48,791 nt of DNA, taken from Deltaproteobacteria bacterium RBG_16_64_85. GTDB lineage: Bacteria > Desulfobacterota > Deferrimicrobia > Deferrimicrobiales > Deferrimicrobiaceae. A model generated the notes under the pieces. That model saw nothing but the letters and a program-made list of their open reading frames with translations. It did no database searches and was not told the DNA's origin. The DNA is taken from the NCBI GenBank assembly GCA_001798885.1, contig MGQW01000014.1:1-48791 (forward strand), read 5' to 3'. A program made the translations under genes and the position numbers. Below are positions 18,192 to 26,851 of the stretch, piece by piece (within the stretch, counting starts at the first letter, position 1; every line of letters begins with the position of its first letter).

Positions 18192-18267
18192 GGGCTTTCG
18201 CCTCCCGGGATTTTTCCGACCATTGTACAAGATCAGGAGATGTCCCCGGGGCGGAAATCGGCGCCCT

Positions 18268-20349
18268 TCACGGAACGCTTGTGTCCGTTCTTCGCAGGGG
18301 CGGCCGCTGGCCGCAGGCGGGACAGGCCGAAAGGCTTGCGAGCCGGTCCGCGTATTCGAGAAAAGCCGTTACGAAGGCGGCGTGGCTCCACGTGAGGGGC
18401 GAGACCGACAGCGGCGCGTTCGTGTAGGGGTGGACCTGCTCGGCGAGCACGCCGCTCGGCAGGGCGCGCGATGCCACCCACTTGAGGATATCGAGAGCGG
18501 GCCCCAGATCCCCCGCGCTTTTCGCCAGGGCGATGTGCCACTGGGCGAGCCAGAGCGTACAGACGAACCACGGGTTCCCCGGCACGCGTTCGATGTCCCT
18601 GGACGCCTGGTGGTAATAGTCGTTTTCATAGCGGGCCAGCCCGCCGACTTCGGTCTTGACCCAGAGCCTTTCCCGCACCGCTTCCATCGTTCGAACGATC
18701 CGCGGATCGTCGGGCGGGTACATCCCGAAATACCACAGCCCGTAGAGGCTCGCGTCCAGGGTCGGATCGACGTCGACCTTCCCGTCCCCTTTCACGTCGA
18801 CGGTGCGGGCGAAACGCCCCAACTCCGGGCGGTAGAGGAACCGGTCTGCTGCCGCCCGGAGATCGTCGGCGGCGCCTTTCCACTTCTGCGCGAGGTGTCC
18901 TTCATTGAACCGGTAGGCGAAGCGCGACGCCGCGACGAGCCCCGCCCACACCGCCGCGACGGTGAAGGCGTGCACTCCGTATCGTTCTTCCCAAAGGTCG
19001 TAGCTGGGATGCGGCAGGCCGGTCGACTTGTCCCGGTAGGAGACCATCCAGTCCGCCGCCCGCGCCACCAGCCCCCGGTACTTGTCCTTCGCCCATTCGA
19101 CGTCCCGGAACCGGTCCATGTGCTTCCAGAGCGCCCAGAGGACGAGCCCCGTCTCGTCCTCCTGGATGGGGAGCTGCTTCCCCTCCTTCCCCTGCCACGG
19201 GTGCCAGGAGCTGGCAAGCGACCCGTCCGGGTTGTACTTGTGCAGGAAGTAGCCTTCCTTGGTGATGACGCGGTGGCAGAAATCGAAGAACGCCTGGGAG
19301 GTCTGGAAGTGGTCCGACAGATCCAGCGCGTGGGCGGCGAGCGCCCCGTCGCGCGGCCACATGTAGCTGTACGTGTCACGGGCGAAGTGGATGATGTCGT
19401 GGTCGTTGGCGGCGGTGATCGCCCCGCCGTTGTCGATCTGGGTGCGCAGGAGGAGCAGGCTTCGTCGAAAACAGCCGACGATCTCCTCCGGGATCTCCCC
19501 GAAGTCCCACTCGGACTTGTCCACCCAGAGATCCCAATAGGCGCGCGTCCGACCGATGAATTCGTCGGGGCCGCGCCTCCGGACGCTCCGGTTGATCTCC
19601 GCCACCTCGTCGAAGGTGGTCCCCACGGCCATCCAGTAATGGAGGACGGCGGGAGAGCCCGGAGATGTTTTCGCGGAGAGCCCGATCGTGGAGTCCACCG
19701 ATCCTTGCGCGATGGGGTTCCCCTGGAGCTGCCCATCCTCCGCATCCTTCCAGGTTCCCTCTTTCCCCATGAACTCCTTGACGCCGGTCGCCCACTGGTC
19801 GATCCCCACCACCATCCCCGGGGGCCCCGGCTCCTCTCCCCCGTCTTCCTCGACGACCCCGGGCGGGAGACCGTCCCACTTCGCCCCGTTGATCAGGAAC
19901 CATCGTTTCCCCTTGTAATGGATCAGGCAGCGGCGCTGCGGCTCGTAATAGGCCGTGTCCCCCACGGGATTCTCCAGGATGTGGAAATCGTGGTGGAAGA
20001 AGAACCGTACCTCCCGCGGCCGACCCGAGAGCTCGTGGACGTCGAAGCGCCGGACCAACAGGTTTATCGCCAGGTCGACGGCGTCCGCGCATTCGATCCG
20101 CAGTTCCAGCTCGGGGTGATGGAGGCCGACGGAGGTTACCAGGGTGTCGGTCCGGTACCGCAGGTCGCGCACCCAGCCGGGGTCGTCGATCCAGCGGAAC
20201 ATTCCGTCCACCCACACGCCGAACCGGAAGGCGTGTCCCTGCGCATGGTTTTCCATGCCGACATAGGGAAAATAGATGTCCCTGATCTGATACAGGGAGT
20301 CGAAATTGACGAGGAGGGCCCCGTTCCCGATCGGAAGATCCCGCGGCAT
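18268..20349 (-). CDS. GH15-family glucoamylase-like glycoside hydrolase
   Basis: The 693-residue protein has AAGGAGA before its ATG. The N-terminal 250 residues form the beta-sandwich typical of prokaryotic glucoamylases (opening LPIGNGALLVNFDSLYQIRDIYFP). The rest is an (alpha/alpha)6 barrel with YMWPRDGALAAHALD, QEDETGLVLWALWKH with a likely catalytic glutamate, and AEQVHPYTNAPLSVSPLTWSHA with the second glutamate and the GH15 closing motif. No signal peptide is seen, so it probably acts in the cytoplasm on alpha-glucans or glucosides such as glycogen, maltodextrin or trehalose. It follows the molybdoenzyme chaperone gene by 18 bases, so it may be read from the same transcript despite an unrelated role. 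Confidence 0.85.
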   Translation of the reverse strand: MPRDLPIGNGALLVNFDSLYQIRDIYFPYVGMENHAQGHAFRFGVWVDGMFRWIDDPGWVRDLRYRTDTLVTSVGLHHPELELRIECADAVDLAINLLVRRFDVHELSGRPREVRFFFHHDFHILENPVGDTAYYEPQRRCLIHYKGKRWFLINGAKWDGLPPGVVEEDGGEEPGPPGMVVGIDQWATGVKEFMGKEGTWKDAEDGQLQGNPIAQGSVDSTIGLSAKTSPGSPAVLHYWMAVGTTFDEVAEINRSVRRRGPDEFIGRTRAYWDLWVDKSEWDFGEIPEEIVGCFRRSLLLLRTQIDNGGAITAANDHDIIHFARDTYSYMWPRDGALAAHALDLSDHFQTSQAFFDFCHRVITKEGYFLHKYNPDGSLASSWHPWQGKEGKQLPIQEDETGLVLWALWKHMDRFRDVEWAKDKYRGLVARAADWMVSYRDKSTGLPHPSYDLWEERYGVHAFTVAAVWAGLVAASRFAYRFNEGHLAQKWKGAADDLRAAADRFLYRPELGRFARTVDVKGDGKVDVDPTLDASLYGLWYFGMYPPDDPRIVRTMEAVRERLWVKTEVGGLARYENDYYHQASRDIERVPGNPWFVCTLWLAQWHIALAKSAGDLGPALDILKWVASRALPSGVLAEQVHPYTNAPLSVSPLTWSHAAFVTAFLEYADRLASLSACPACGQRPPLRRTDTSVP

Positions 20350-20367
20350 AAAACTCTCCTTAGCCCG

Positions 20368-20991
20368 CTATCGGGGCGGCTCGACCTCCGCGAGCCAGGC
20401 GCAAAGCGCAAGGAGCAGCGCCTCCCAGAGGGGGTGGGCCTTTTTCCCCGCAAGGACCGCTGCTTTCGGGATCCAGGGCCGCAGGTGCCGCTCGATGAAG
20501 TCCCTTCGGGCGCGGCGGACTCCTTCCACCGTTTCCGGCGGCGCCCCGGACCGGTCTTCCAGCCAGAATAGCACGAGCAGGAACGCGAGCTGGTGCCGGA
20601 GATGATCGGGGTTGTCGGCGTCGCCTTTCGACACCTCGCAGCCGAACGCCTTGTAATAGAGGACGTTCTCGTGGAGAACGGCGGGGGTGTTCCCTTCCTT
20701 CATGTAATGCGTCTCGAAGAGGGGCACCGGGGGGGCAGGGAACCCAACGTCGAAGGTGGAAAGGAAAAGCGACTCCCATTCCCCGATATCGCGCGGCAGG
20801 CCCTGCCGAAGCCTGCCGGGGTCGCTTCCGCCCAGCCATCCACGCGACGCAAGATCCTCAAGCCAGTCGGAAGCAAGGATCAGGTCCCGCTGTTCCCCCG
20901 CAGGCCGGCCGAAAGCCAGGAGAAACGACCGCGCCAACGCCTCCCGGTCGGGCTTCCGCTCCCCGCGCGTCTCTTCCGCCGCGTCCCTCAC
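20368..20991 (-). CDS. TorD/NarJ-type molybdoenzyme maturation chaperone
   Basis: The GTG at 20991 overlaps the gamma-subunit stop (GTGA) and gives 207 residues, the normal length of the family; a longer in-frame extension is low-complexity and out of family. The helical protein has ALARSFLLAFGRPA at the start and the family region VPLFETHYM with following ENVLYYKAFG, then HQLAFLLVLFWLEDR and IERHLRPWIPK. Such chaperones bind the Tat leader and apo-alpha subunit, help cofactor insertion and delay export (NarJ, TorD, DmsD, SerD). The position directly behind alpha, beta and gamma genes supports this. Confidence 0.85.
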   Translation of the reverse strand: MRDAAEETRGERKPDREALARSFLLAFGRPAGEQRDLILASDWLEDLASRGWLGGSDPGRLRQGLPRDIGEWESLFLSTFDVGFPAPPVPLFETHYMKEGNTPAVLHENVLYYKAFGCEVSKGDADNPDHLRHQLAFLLVLFWLEDRSGAPPETVEGVRRARRDFIERHLRPWIPKAAVLAGKKAHPLWEALLLALCAWLAEVEPPR

Positions 20992-21638
20992 GGGCGGACG
21001 AGATACCACGGGGAGTACCACTTGTAACCGTTCCGGTCTCCGGACGCCCCCTCCCAGATCGCAAACGACACGGGCAGTTCCGGATCGAAATCCTCGACCG
21101 TGAACGTTACCTGCCGCCGGCTCCCGTTCCGCGCCTGGACGGCCGATAGCCCCGAGGCATTCCGCGCCTTCTCCACGGTCCCGCGGCCGCGGCCTCGAAG
21201 CGTCTCCACTCCCGTCCCCGCCCGCCACAGGAGGATCCGGACCTCCCTGGCGGGATCCCCCATCATGATCCCGGGAGCACGGCCCCCCTTTTCCGCCGGG
21301 AGCATCAGCGCCGCGGCGTCCCCGAAGAGATCGGTCCTCGCCGTGGGCTTCTTGTAGATGGCGTCGCCGCCGTACGCTGCCCTCTTCGCTCCAGCCACTG
21401 CATCCTCGGTCGGATCCTCCCAGGAAAGCGTTACCCGCAGGGTTTTCCCGTCCACCTGCGCGCGAGCGTGCGCCTTCGGGTCCGCTTTCGGGCCGGCCGG
21501 ATCCGTGAGGAACAGGGCGGGGGTCCGGTTCATGAGGAGGGGAGTGTTCCTGCCCGCCTCGAGGAGAAAATCGGCCCGGGCCGGCAAGGCCAGCGCCAGG
21601 AGGAAAACCGGTATCGTGAGGGATTTAGCGCAACGCAT
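20988..21638 (-). CDS. Haem-b gamma subunit of a type II DMSO-reductase-family enzyme
   Basis: The 216-residue protein carries a Sec signal peptide (hydrophobic LTIPVFLLALALPARA) and is therefore periplasmic. The mature part matches the ethylbenzene-dehydrogenase/selenate-reductase gamma family: DGKTLRVTLSWEDPTED early, LLWRAG near the middle, and the C-terminal SFAIWEGASGDRNG followed by WYSPWYLV. In that family a single haem b is held by a methionine and a lysine and links outside electron carriers to the Fe-S chain of the beta subunit; candidate ligands cannot be fixed by eye. It is 15 bases downstream of the beta gene. This gamma type indicates a soluble-facing complex, unlike NarI, which sits in the membrane. 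Confidence 0.82.
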   Translation of the reverse strand: MRCAKSLTIPVFLLALALPARADFLLEAGRNTPLLMNRTPALFLTDPAGPKADPKAHARAQVDGKTLRVTLSWEDPTEDAVAGAKRAAYGGDAIYKKPTARTDLFGDAAALMLPAEKGGRAPGIMMGDPAREVRILLWRAGTGVETLRGRGRGTVEKARNASGLSAVQARNGSRRQVTFTVEDFDPELPVSFAIWEGASGDRNGYKWYSPWYLVRP

Positions 21639-21653
21639 CGGGGAAACCTCCTG

Positions 21654-22652
21654 TCATCTTCCGGGCCCGGCGGGGGCGGGAATCCGGTAGCGGACCGAGT
21701 CATCCCGGCCGATGAGCAGTTGCAGGACCTCGCTCTTCCCCCCCGACTGGGCGATCTTCAATTCCGCCTCCAGGCGCTCCGCCACTTCCTTTACCCTTGT
21801 TCCGAACAGGTCCGTGAGCGTTTTCCACGGAATCCTCGGGTCCTCGAGAAGCCCCTTCCCGGCACTCCCCCGCCTCGGAGGGTTGAAGGGAGGGACATAG
21901 TACACATTGGGGCCCGTCCCTTTCCCGGGCAGCAGCGGGAGCGCCACCTTGTACCTCCGGACCAGCTTGTGGACGGGAGACTCCGGGTCTCCCAGGAGCC
22001 CCACGAACCGCAACCGCCCGGGGCACTGCTTCGCGCACGCGTTCGGGGTCCCCTTGGCGAGCCTCGGGTAGCAGAAGATGCACTTCTGGGAGACTCCCGC
22101 CACCTCGTTCATGTAGATCTTCTTGTACGGGCAGGCGCGCACGCACTGGCGGTATCCCCGGCACCGCTCCTGGTCGATCAGGACGAGCCCGTCCTCTTCC
22201 CGCTTGTAGATCGCCTTGCGGGGGCACGCTTCGAGACAGGCCGGGTGAGTGCAGTGGTTGCAGATCCTGGGAAGGTAGAAATAGAAATTCTCCCCCCGGT
22301 CGTTCTCCCCCACGTCCTCCTCCCAGTTGGGGGCGAACGAAGGGTCGACGTGGGGCATCACCGGCTTCCCCTTCCCCTCGAAGAGGCGCTGGGAGTAATC
22401 GTATTCGAAGGGAACCCCGTACTTCTCGAGCGGCGGGATCTCCCCGGGGATCGGCTGCCCGCCGGCGAACCCTCCCCCCGCCGTCGTCCAGCCGGCAGGG
22501 TATCCTTTCCCGGGACGGGTCTCGACGTTGTTCCAGTACATATAGTCCATGCCGTCCAGGTCGGTCCAAAGCTTCTTGCACGCGACGGTGCAGGTCTGGC
22601 ATCCCAGGCACTTGTTCAGGTCCATCACCATCGCGTATTGGGTCTTCGCCAT
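21654..22652 (-). CDS. NarH-like beta subunit with four Fe-S clusters
   Basis: The 332-residue protein lacks a signal peptide and should be exported together with alpha. Four cysteine groups are visible: CLGCQTCTVAC (residues 15-25), CNHCTHPACLEACP, CRGYRQCVRACP, and CIFCYPRLAKG...CAKQCPG. In the third group the position normally held by a cysteine is a tyrosine; NarH has tryptophan there and binds a [3Fe-4S] cluster, so one [3Fe-4S] and three [4Fe-4S] clusters are predicted. The length fits SerB/PcrB/EbdB-type subunits rather than the longer NarH of E. coli. It lies 17 bases after the alpha gene. Confidence 0.9.
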   Translation of the reverse strand: MAKTQYAMVMDLNKCLGCQTCTVACKKLWTDLDGMDYMYWNNVETRPGKGYPAGWTTAGGGFAGGQPIPGEIPPLEKYGVPFEYDYSQRLFEGKGKPVMPHVDPSFAPNWEEDVGENDRGENFYFYLPRICNHCTHPACLEACPRKAIYKREEDGLVLIDQERCRGYRQCVRACPYKKIYMNEVAGVSQKCIFCYPRLAKGTPNACAKQCPGRLRFVGLLGDPESPVHKLVRRYKVALPLLPGKGTGPNVYYVPPFNPPRRGSAGKGLLEDPRIPWKTLTDLFGTRVKEVAERLEAELKIAQSGGKSEVLQLLIGRDDSVRYRIPAPAGPGR

Positions 22653-22669
22653 CTAGGCCTCTCCGCGCC

Positions 22670-25432
22670 TCAGATTTTCGCCTTCTCCACTTCCACCTTC
22701 ACGTCCCGGTTGTTCCCCGTCGGTCCCCAGTAGTTGAGCCGGAAGTTGACGTGGCCGTACTTCCCGATGAGCTGGGTCGGCTTGATCTTGATATAGGTGA
22801 GGGACTGCCATCCCCCCTGCTGGAAGCCCAGGAATTTCTCCCAGCCGTGGTACATGGTCACCCGGCCCCGCGGCTCGCCCGGCAGGATCTTCGCACGGAC
22901 GACGCAGAACCCGATGTGGTTGTGGATCCGGATCCAGTCATTGTCGGCGATGCCGCGGGCCGCCGCGTCCTGCGGGTTCAGGTAGGCAATCGGCATCCCC
23001 CGCTGGAGCCGGAGCATGTACCGGTTGTCCCTCCAGGTGGAATGGATCGACCAGCGGCCGTGGGGGGTGTTCCAGTAAAGCGGGTATGGGTCGGTCACCT
23101 GCTCCTTGGATACGGGCAGCTCCTCGCCCAGGTCCAGGAACCAGGAGTGATCGATGTAGAACTGCTGCCTGCCCACGAGCGTGCGCCACGGCTTCTTCTT
23201 CTCCACCTGGTGCTTGAAAGGGGTATAGGCGATCCCCTCCTCCACGTCGGAGTTCCACACATGCGGGTCCGTGTTGACGAACCGCAAGGGGCGCGCCTGA
23301 AGGCCGGCGAACGTCATTCCCTTGGTCTCCTCGGAGTTGGCCAGGATGAAATCCGCCGCCGCCTCGTCTGTCCCGATCTTCCCGTCCCCGGACCATTGCC
23401 GGTGGAACGTCGTGAAGTCCCGCGTCCAGCCGAACTCCTCGTCCCTGTACGCCGCGAGCTTCCGCCGGAGGGCGATTTCTTCGATCTTTTTCGCCAGCGC
23501 GGAGAAGATGTCCCAGTCGGTGCGGCTCTCGAACAGCGGATCGAGGACCTTCGAGAACGGATGGATGAAGGAATGGCAGTCGGTCGTGTTCAGGTCGGTC
23601 TTCTCGTAATAGCTCGAGGCCGGGAGCACGACGTCGGAGTAGAGGGCGGTCGTGTCCATCCGGTAGTTGACGTTCACGATCAGGTCGAGATCGCTCCAGA
23701 GCGACGGGAGGATCTTCTCGTTCCCCTTGGCCTGGTTCAGGTAGTTCGCCCGCCAGACGATCAGGGATCTTGGCTTCTGCTTCCGATTGCGCGGATACAG
23801 AGGCATCCACCCCTTGGCGACGCTCTCCTCGATATACTCCTCGATCCGCTTGCCGTTGTACCGGTGCTCGTCCCGGTTCGAGGAGTGGACGTAGGTCCAC
23901 AAGGTGGTGTTCTGGAACCGCTGCTTCTTCCCCCCCTCCGGGAAGGCGAGCTTCTTGAACCCCTCCTCGGGCCAGATCCGTTCCTGACCCACGTAATGGT
24001 TGAAGCCGCCGCCGTTCTTCCCCACGTTCCCGGTGAGCGCCACGAGGAGCATTATGGCCCGGTTGATCAGGTCGTTGTGGAACCAGTGGTTGGTCCCCGC
24101 GCCGTGGATGATCATCGCGGGCTTGCGCGTCCCCATGTCGCGCGCGAAGGCGACGATGTCCCTCGGGGAAAGGCCGGTCCGCCGGGCCACCTCCTTCAGC
24201 GGATAACGGTTCAGGATTTTGCGCAGCATCTCGAACACCGGGACCGCCGTGATCTTCTCCCCCTTCCGGCCGGACACGACGTATCTCCCCGTGAGCGCAG
24301 GCACCGCCCCGGAAAGGCCGATCGACCGGACCGGCGACCCCATCGAGCCGGGGGCCTTCCGGACGTCCCCCTCCTTTTCGTCGAAGAAGTAGAAGACCGA
24401 GTCGTTCCCGTCCTCCTCCAGGTCCGATTCCCGCAGGAACCTCCTTGTCTTCTCCACCACCAGGAGCGGCAGGTCGGTCTGTTCCCGGATGTAGGGGCCG
24501 TCGTAGAGATTCTCTTCCACGAGGATGCGGGCGACCCCGAGGGCCAAGTCGGCGTCGGTTCCGGGGGCGATCCCCAGATAGAGATCGGCGTGGGTGCAGC
24601 TCGAGTTGAAGTCCGGGGAGATCCCCACGATCTTCGCGCCGTTGTACCTCGCCTCGAAGGCGAAATGGGCGTCGGGGATGCGGGTCTGGGTGACGTTCGA
24701 TCCCCAGAAGACGATCATCTTCGAGTTGAACCAGTCGGCGCATTCGCACGCTTCCGTCTGCACCCCCCACGTCAGGGGCTCACCCGGCGGCAGGTCGCAG
24801 TACCAGTCATAGAAGGACAGAAACACCCCTCCGAGGTAGTGGGCGAGCCGGGAGCCCGCGCAGAAGCTCACCGGGCTCATCGCGGGGATGACGCTGAAGA
24901 ACGTGTTCGTGTCCGGCCCGTAGCGGTACACGTTCTCCAGGAGCCTGCCCGCCACCAGCTCCAGGGCCTCGTCCCAGGAGGCGCGCCGCCACTTTCCCTC
25001 TCCCCGCTTCCCGGTCCGGATGAGGGGGAACCGGAGCCGCTGCGCCCCGTAAACGTATTCGACGAAGCACGCCCCCTTCTGGCAGCCGCGGGGGTTGTAA
25101 TCGGGCAGGTCCTTGCCGATCCTGGGGTAATCGGACGCCTGCTCCTCCCGCAGCATCACCCCGTCTTTCACGTATACCTTCCACGAGCAGGAACCGGTGC
25201 AGTTGGCCGAATGGGTCGAGCGGGCGACCTTGTCCCAGGTCCATTGCTTGTCGTAGAGAGACTCCCACCCCCGGTAGGGGTAGGACCGCATCGGGTCGTA
25301 GTCGAACCGGAAGCCCGAAACCTCGGGAGGCTTCTCCTTCCCGGTCCCGCAGGCGCCGAGTATCGCCCCCGCGGCAGACAGCGAGGACATCCAGAGGAAC
25401 CGCCTCCGGGTGATCTTTCCATCCCCCATCAT
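22670..25432 (-). CDS. Exported NarG-like molybdopterin oxidoreductase, alpha subunit
   Basis: The 920-residue protein belongs to the type II DMSO-reductase family. A twin-arginine leader is visible (TRRRFLW, residues 8-14), followed by a lipobox LGAC with C28, so it is probably a Tat-exported lipoprotein. The FS0 cluster ligands are H74, C78, C82 and C117, the histidine form typical of NarG. The molybdenum aspartate is D213 in YDWYCDLPP, aligning with NarG D222. The surrounding TWGVQTE and GSNVTQTRIPDAHF are strongly NarG-like. The length fits selenate, perchlorate and archaeal-type nitrate reductases better than the 1247-residue E. coli NarG. The start overlaps the cytochrome stop (ATGA). 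Nitrate, nitrite, chlorate or selenate are candidate substrates; none is proven. Confidence 0.88.
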   Translation of the reverse strand: MMGDGKITRRRFLWMSSLSAAGAILGACGTGKEKPPEVSGFRFDYDPMRSYPYRGWESLYDKQWTWDKVARSTHSANCTGSCSWKVYVKDGVMLREEQASDYPRIGKDLPDYNPRGCQKGACFVEYVYGAQRLRFPLIRTGKRGEGKWRRASWDEALELVAGRLLENVYRYGPDTNTFFSVIPAMSPVSFCAGSRLAHYLGGVFLSFYDWYCDLPPGEPLTWGVQTEACECADWFNSKMIVFWGSNVTQTRIPDAHFAFEARYNGAKIVGISPDFNSSCTHADLYLGIAPGTDADLALGVARILVEENLYDGPYIREQTDLPLLVVEKTRRFLRESDLEEDGNDSVFYFFDEKEGDVRKAPGSMGSPVRSIGLSGAVPALTGRYVVSGRKGEKITAVPVFEMLRKILNRYPLKEVARRTGLSPRDIVAFARDMGTRKPAMIIHGAGTNHWFHNDLINRAIMLLVALTGNVGKNGGGFNHYVGQERIWPEEGFKKLAFPEGGKKQRFQNTTLWTYVHSSNRDEHRYNGKRIEEYIEESVAKGWMPLYPRNRKQKPRSLIVWRANYLNQAKGNEKILPSLWSDLDLIVNVNYRMDTTALYSDVVLPASSYYEKTDLNTTDCHSFIHPFSKVLDPLFESRTDWDIFSALAKKIEEIALRRKLAAYRDEEFGWTRDFTTFHRQWSGDGKIGTDEAAADFILANSEETKGMTFAGLQARPLRFVNTDPHVWNSDVEEGIAYTPFKHQVEKKKPWRTLVGRQQFYIDHSWFLDLGEELPVSKEQVTDPYPLYWNTPHGRWSIHSTWRDNRYMLRLQRGMPIAYLNPQDAAARGIADNDWIRIHNHIGFCVVRAKILPGEPRGRVTMYHGWEKFLGFQQGGWQSLTYIKIKPTQLIGKYGHVNFRLNYWGPTGNNRDVKVEVEKAKI

Positions 25433-26841
25433 TTCCTCCTCGGAGCAAGCGATCGGATGTAGGCCAGGAGGTCGGACAGTTCCTCCTTCGTCAACCCGGC
25501 GCCCCCGGTCCCCGCAAAGGCGACCATCGCGGTCCCCGGGCGACCCCTCGCAATCGTCTCGAGAATCATCCCGTCATCGGCCCTTTCCTGGAAGGTCCGG
25601 CTGGAGAGGGTCGGCGCGACCTGGCCCTTCTCTCCGGGGTCGTGGCAGCCGGCGCACTGGCGGGCGAAAATCGACCCGCCGCGCCCGGCATCGCCCGCGG
25701 TCAGCTTCCTCTGCGTCGGTGCGCGGCGTTCCGGAAGCGCCGCGCCGCCCGCGAGGAAGTCCAGCAACTTTTCCAGGTCGGCCTCGGTCATCCCTCCCTC
25801 GAAGCCCGCCATGAGCGTCCCCGGCCGCCCGGTCAGGATGTTGGCCCGCAGGAACTCCCGGTCCACCGACGCAAGGAATGCGGGATTGCGGATCGCCGGG
25901 ACGAACCGCCCCAGGTGCTTGTCGAAGACCCCGAGGGTCCCTTCCCCGTGGCACACACGGCACAGGCGATCGTAAAGCGTGCGACCGTCCCGCTCCCCGT
26001 GATCGTGCCCCTGGGAAAGGAGCCGGTGGCGGTCCCTCGCCACCGCCCGGTCCGGTAGTTCCCGTTCCGCCTGGAGCGAGAGCATGAAGACGGTGAGAGC
26101 GCGCGCCTCCTCGTCCGTGGGGTAGTCCGGCTTCATGAGGCTCTCCGCGACGATCCCCTGCGGGTCCTTGAAATGCAGGTCCAGCCACCGGTAGGTGGTT
26201 CTTTCCCCGTGGAGGTTCGCCATGACCAGCTGGTGCCTGGTCTTCAGCCCCGCGGAGTCCAGCGCCGCGCCGAGGGACCCGCCGAGTCCCCCCAGCCGAT
26301 GACAACCGTGGCACCCCTTCTCCTCGAACAGACGGGCGCCTTCCGCCAGGACGGGCGCCCCCGCCTTCTCCATCGCTTTCGGGTCGTGGCAGATCCCGCA
26401 GGACGACTCCACCAGCTCCCGGGGAAGCAGGGGGAAGTCCCAGTTGGCGTCTATCGCCTTGGCCTCCGGGAAGTTCACTGCCGCCCCCTGGCCCCGGTGG
26501 CAGATCGTGCATCCGAACCGCTCCGGCGGGTGGATCTTCAGGATGTTGCCGGGGTGCGGGCGGAACGGGTTCGGGGCGCCGGCCATCACGGGGTTGTCCA
26601 TCCCACGGTGGCAGGTGACGCACCGGTCGAATGCGCCCAGGTCCGGCACCACGATCTGGTGCAGCTCGATCGGGGCATCCCGCGCCTCCCGCTTCTGCTG
26701 CGGATCTTTCGCGCGCCCGGCCAGGAGCAGCGAATACTCCTTCTGGTACTTCTTCCACGGGACGAAGACGTTCTCGGAAAGCCCGGAGGCGACGAGGAAC
26801 AGGAGAGTGACCAGGCTCGAGGCAAGCAGGAGTTTCTTCAT
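25429..26841 (-). CDS. Hexahaem c-type cytochrome
   Basis: The ATG at 26841 begins a Sec signal/anchor (KKLLLASSLVTLLFLVASGL), giving 470 residues; the longer frame reads back into cytochrome b and is rejected. Six CXXCH motifs are present in order: CVTCH, CTICH, CGICH, CHGCH, CRVCH and CAGCH. The last two lie in domains like monohaem class I cytochromes, with downstream methionines that could be distal ligands (GTLMAGF, GTAMVAF). It should be periplasmic, anchored by its N-terminus. Position between the cytochrome b/Rieske genes and the molybdoenzyme suggests it carries electrons from the quinol-oxidising complex to the gamma or beta subunit. Confidence 0.9.
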   Translation of the reverse strand: MKKLLLASSLVTLLFLVASGLSENVFVPWKKYQKEYSLLLAGRAKDPQQKREARDAPIELHQIVVPDLGAFDRCVTCHRGMDNPVMAGAPNPFRPHPGNILKIHPPERFGCTICHRGQGAAVNFPEAKAIDANWDFPLLPRELVESSCGICHDPKAMEKAGAPVLAEGARLFEEKGCHGCHRLGGLGGSLGAALDSAGLKTRHQLVMANLHGERTTYRWLDLHFKDPQGIVAESLMKPDYPTDEEARALTVFMLSLQAERELPDRAVARDRHRLLSQGHDHGERDGRTLYDRLCRVCHGEGTLGVFDKHLGRFVPAIRNPAFLASVDREFLRANILTGRPGTLMAGFEGGMTEADLEKLLDFLAGGAALPERRAPTQRKLTAGDAGRGGSIFARQCAGCHDPGEKGQVAPTLSSRTFQERADDGMILETIARGRPGTAMVAFAGTGGAGLTKEELSDLLAYIRSLAPRRK

Positions 26842-26851
26842 GCCGCCCCCT

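Noticed and set aside
22751-25462. Plus-strand frame of about 900 codons opposite the molybdoenzyme gene
   Set aside because: Low-complexity Arg/Val/Pro/Leu composition and no motif; the opposite strand has a complete NarG-like protein.
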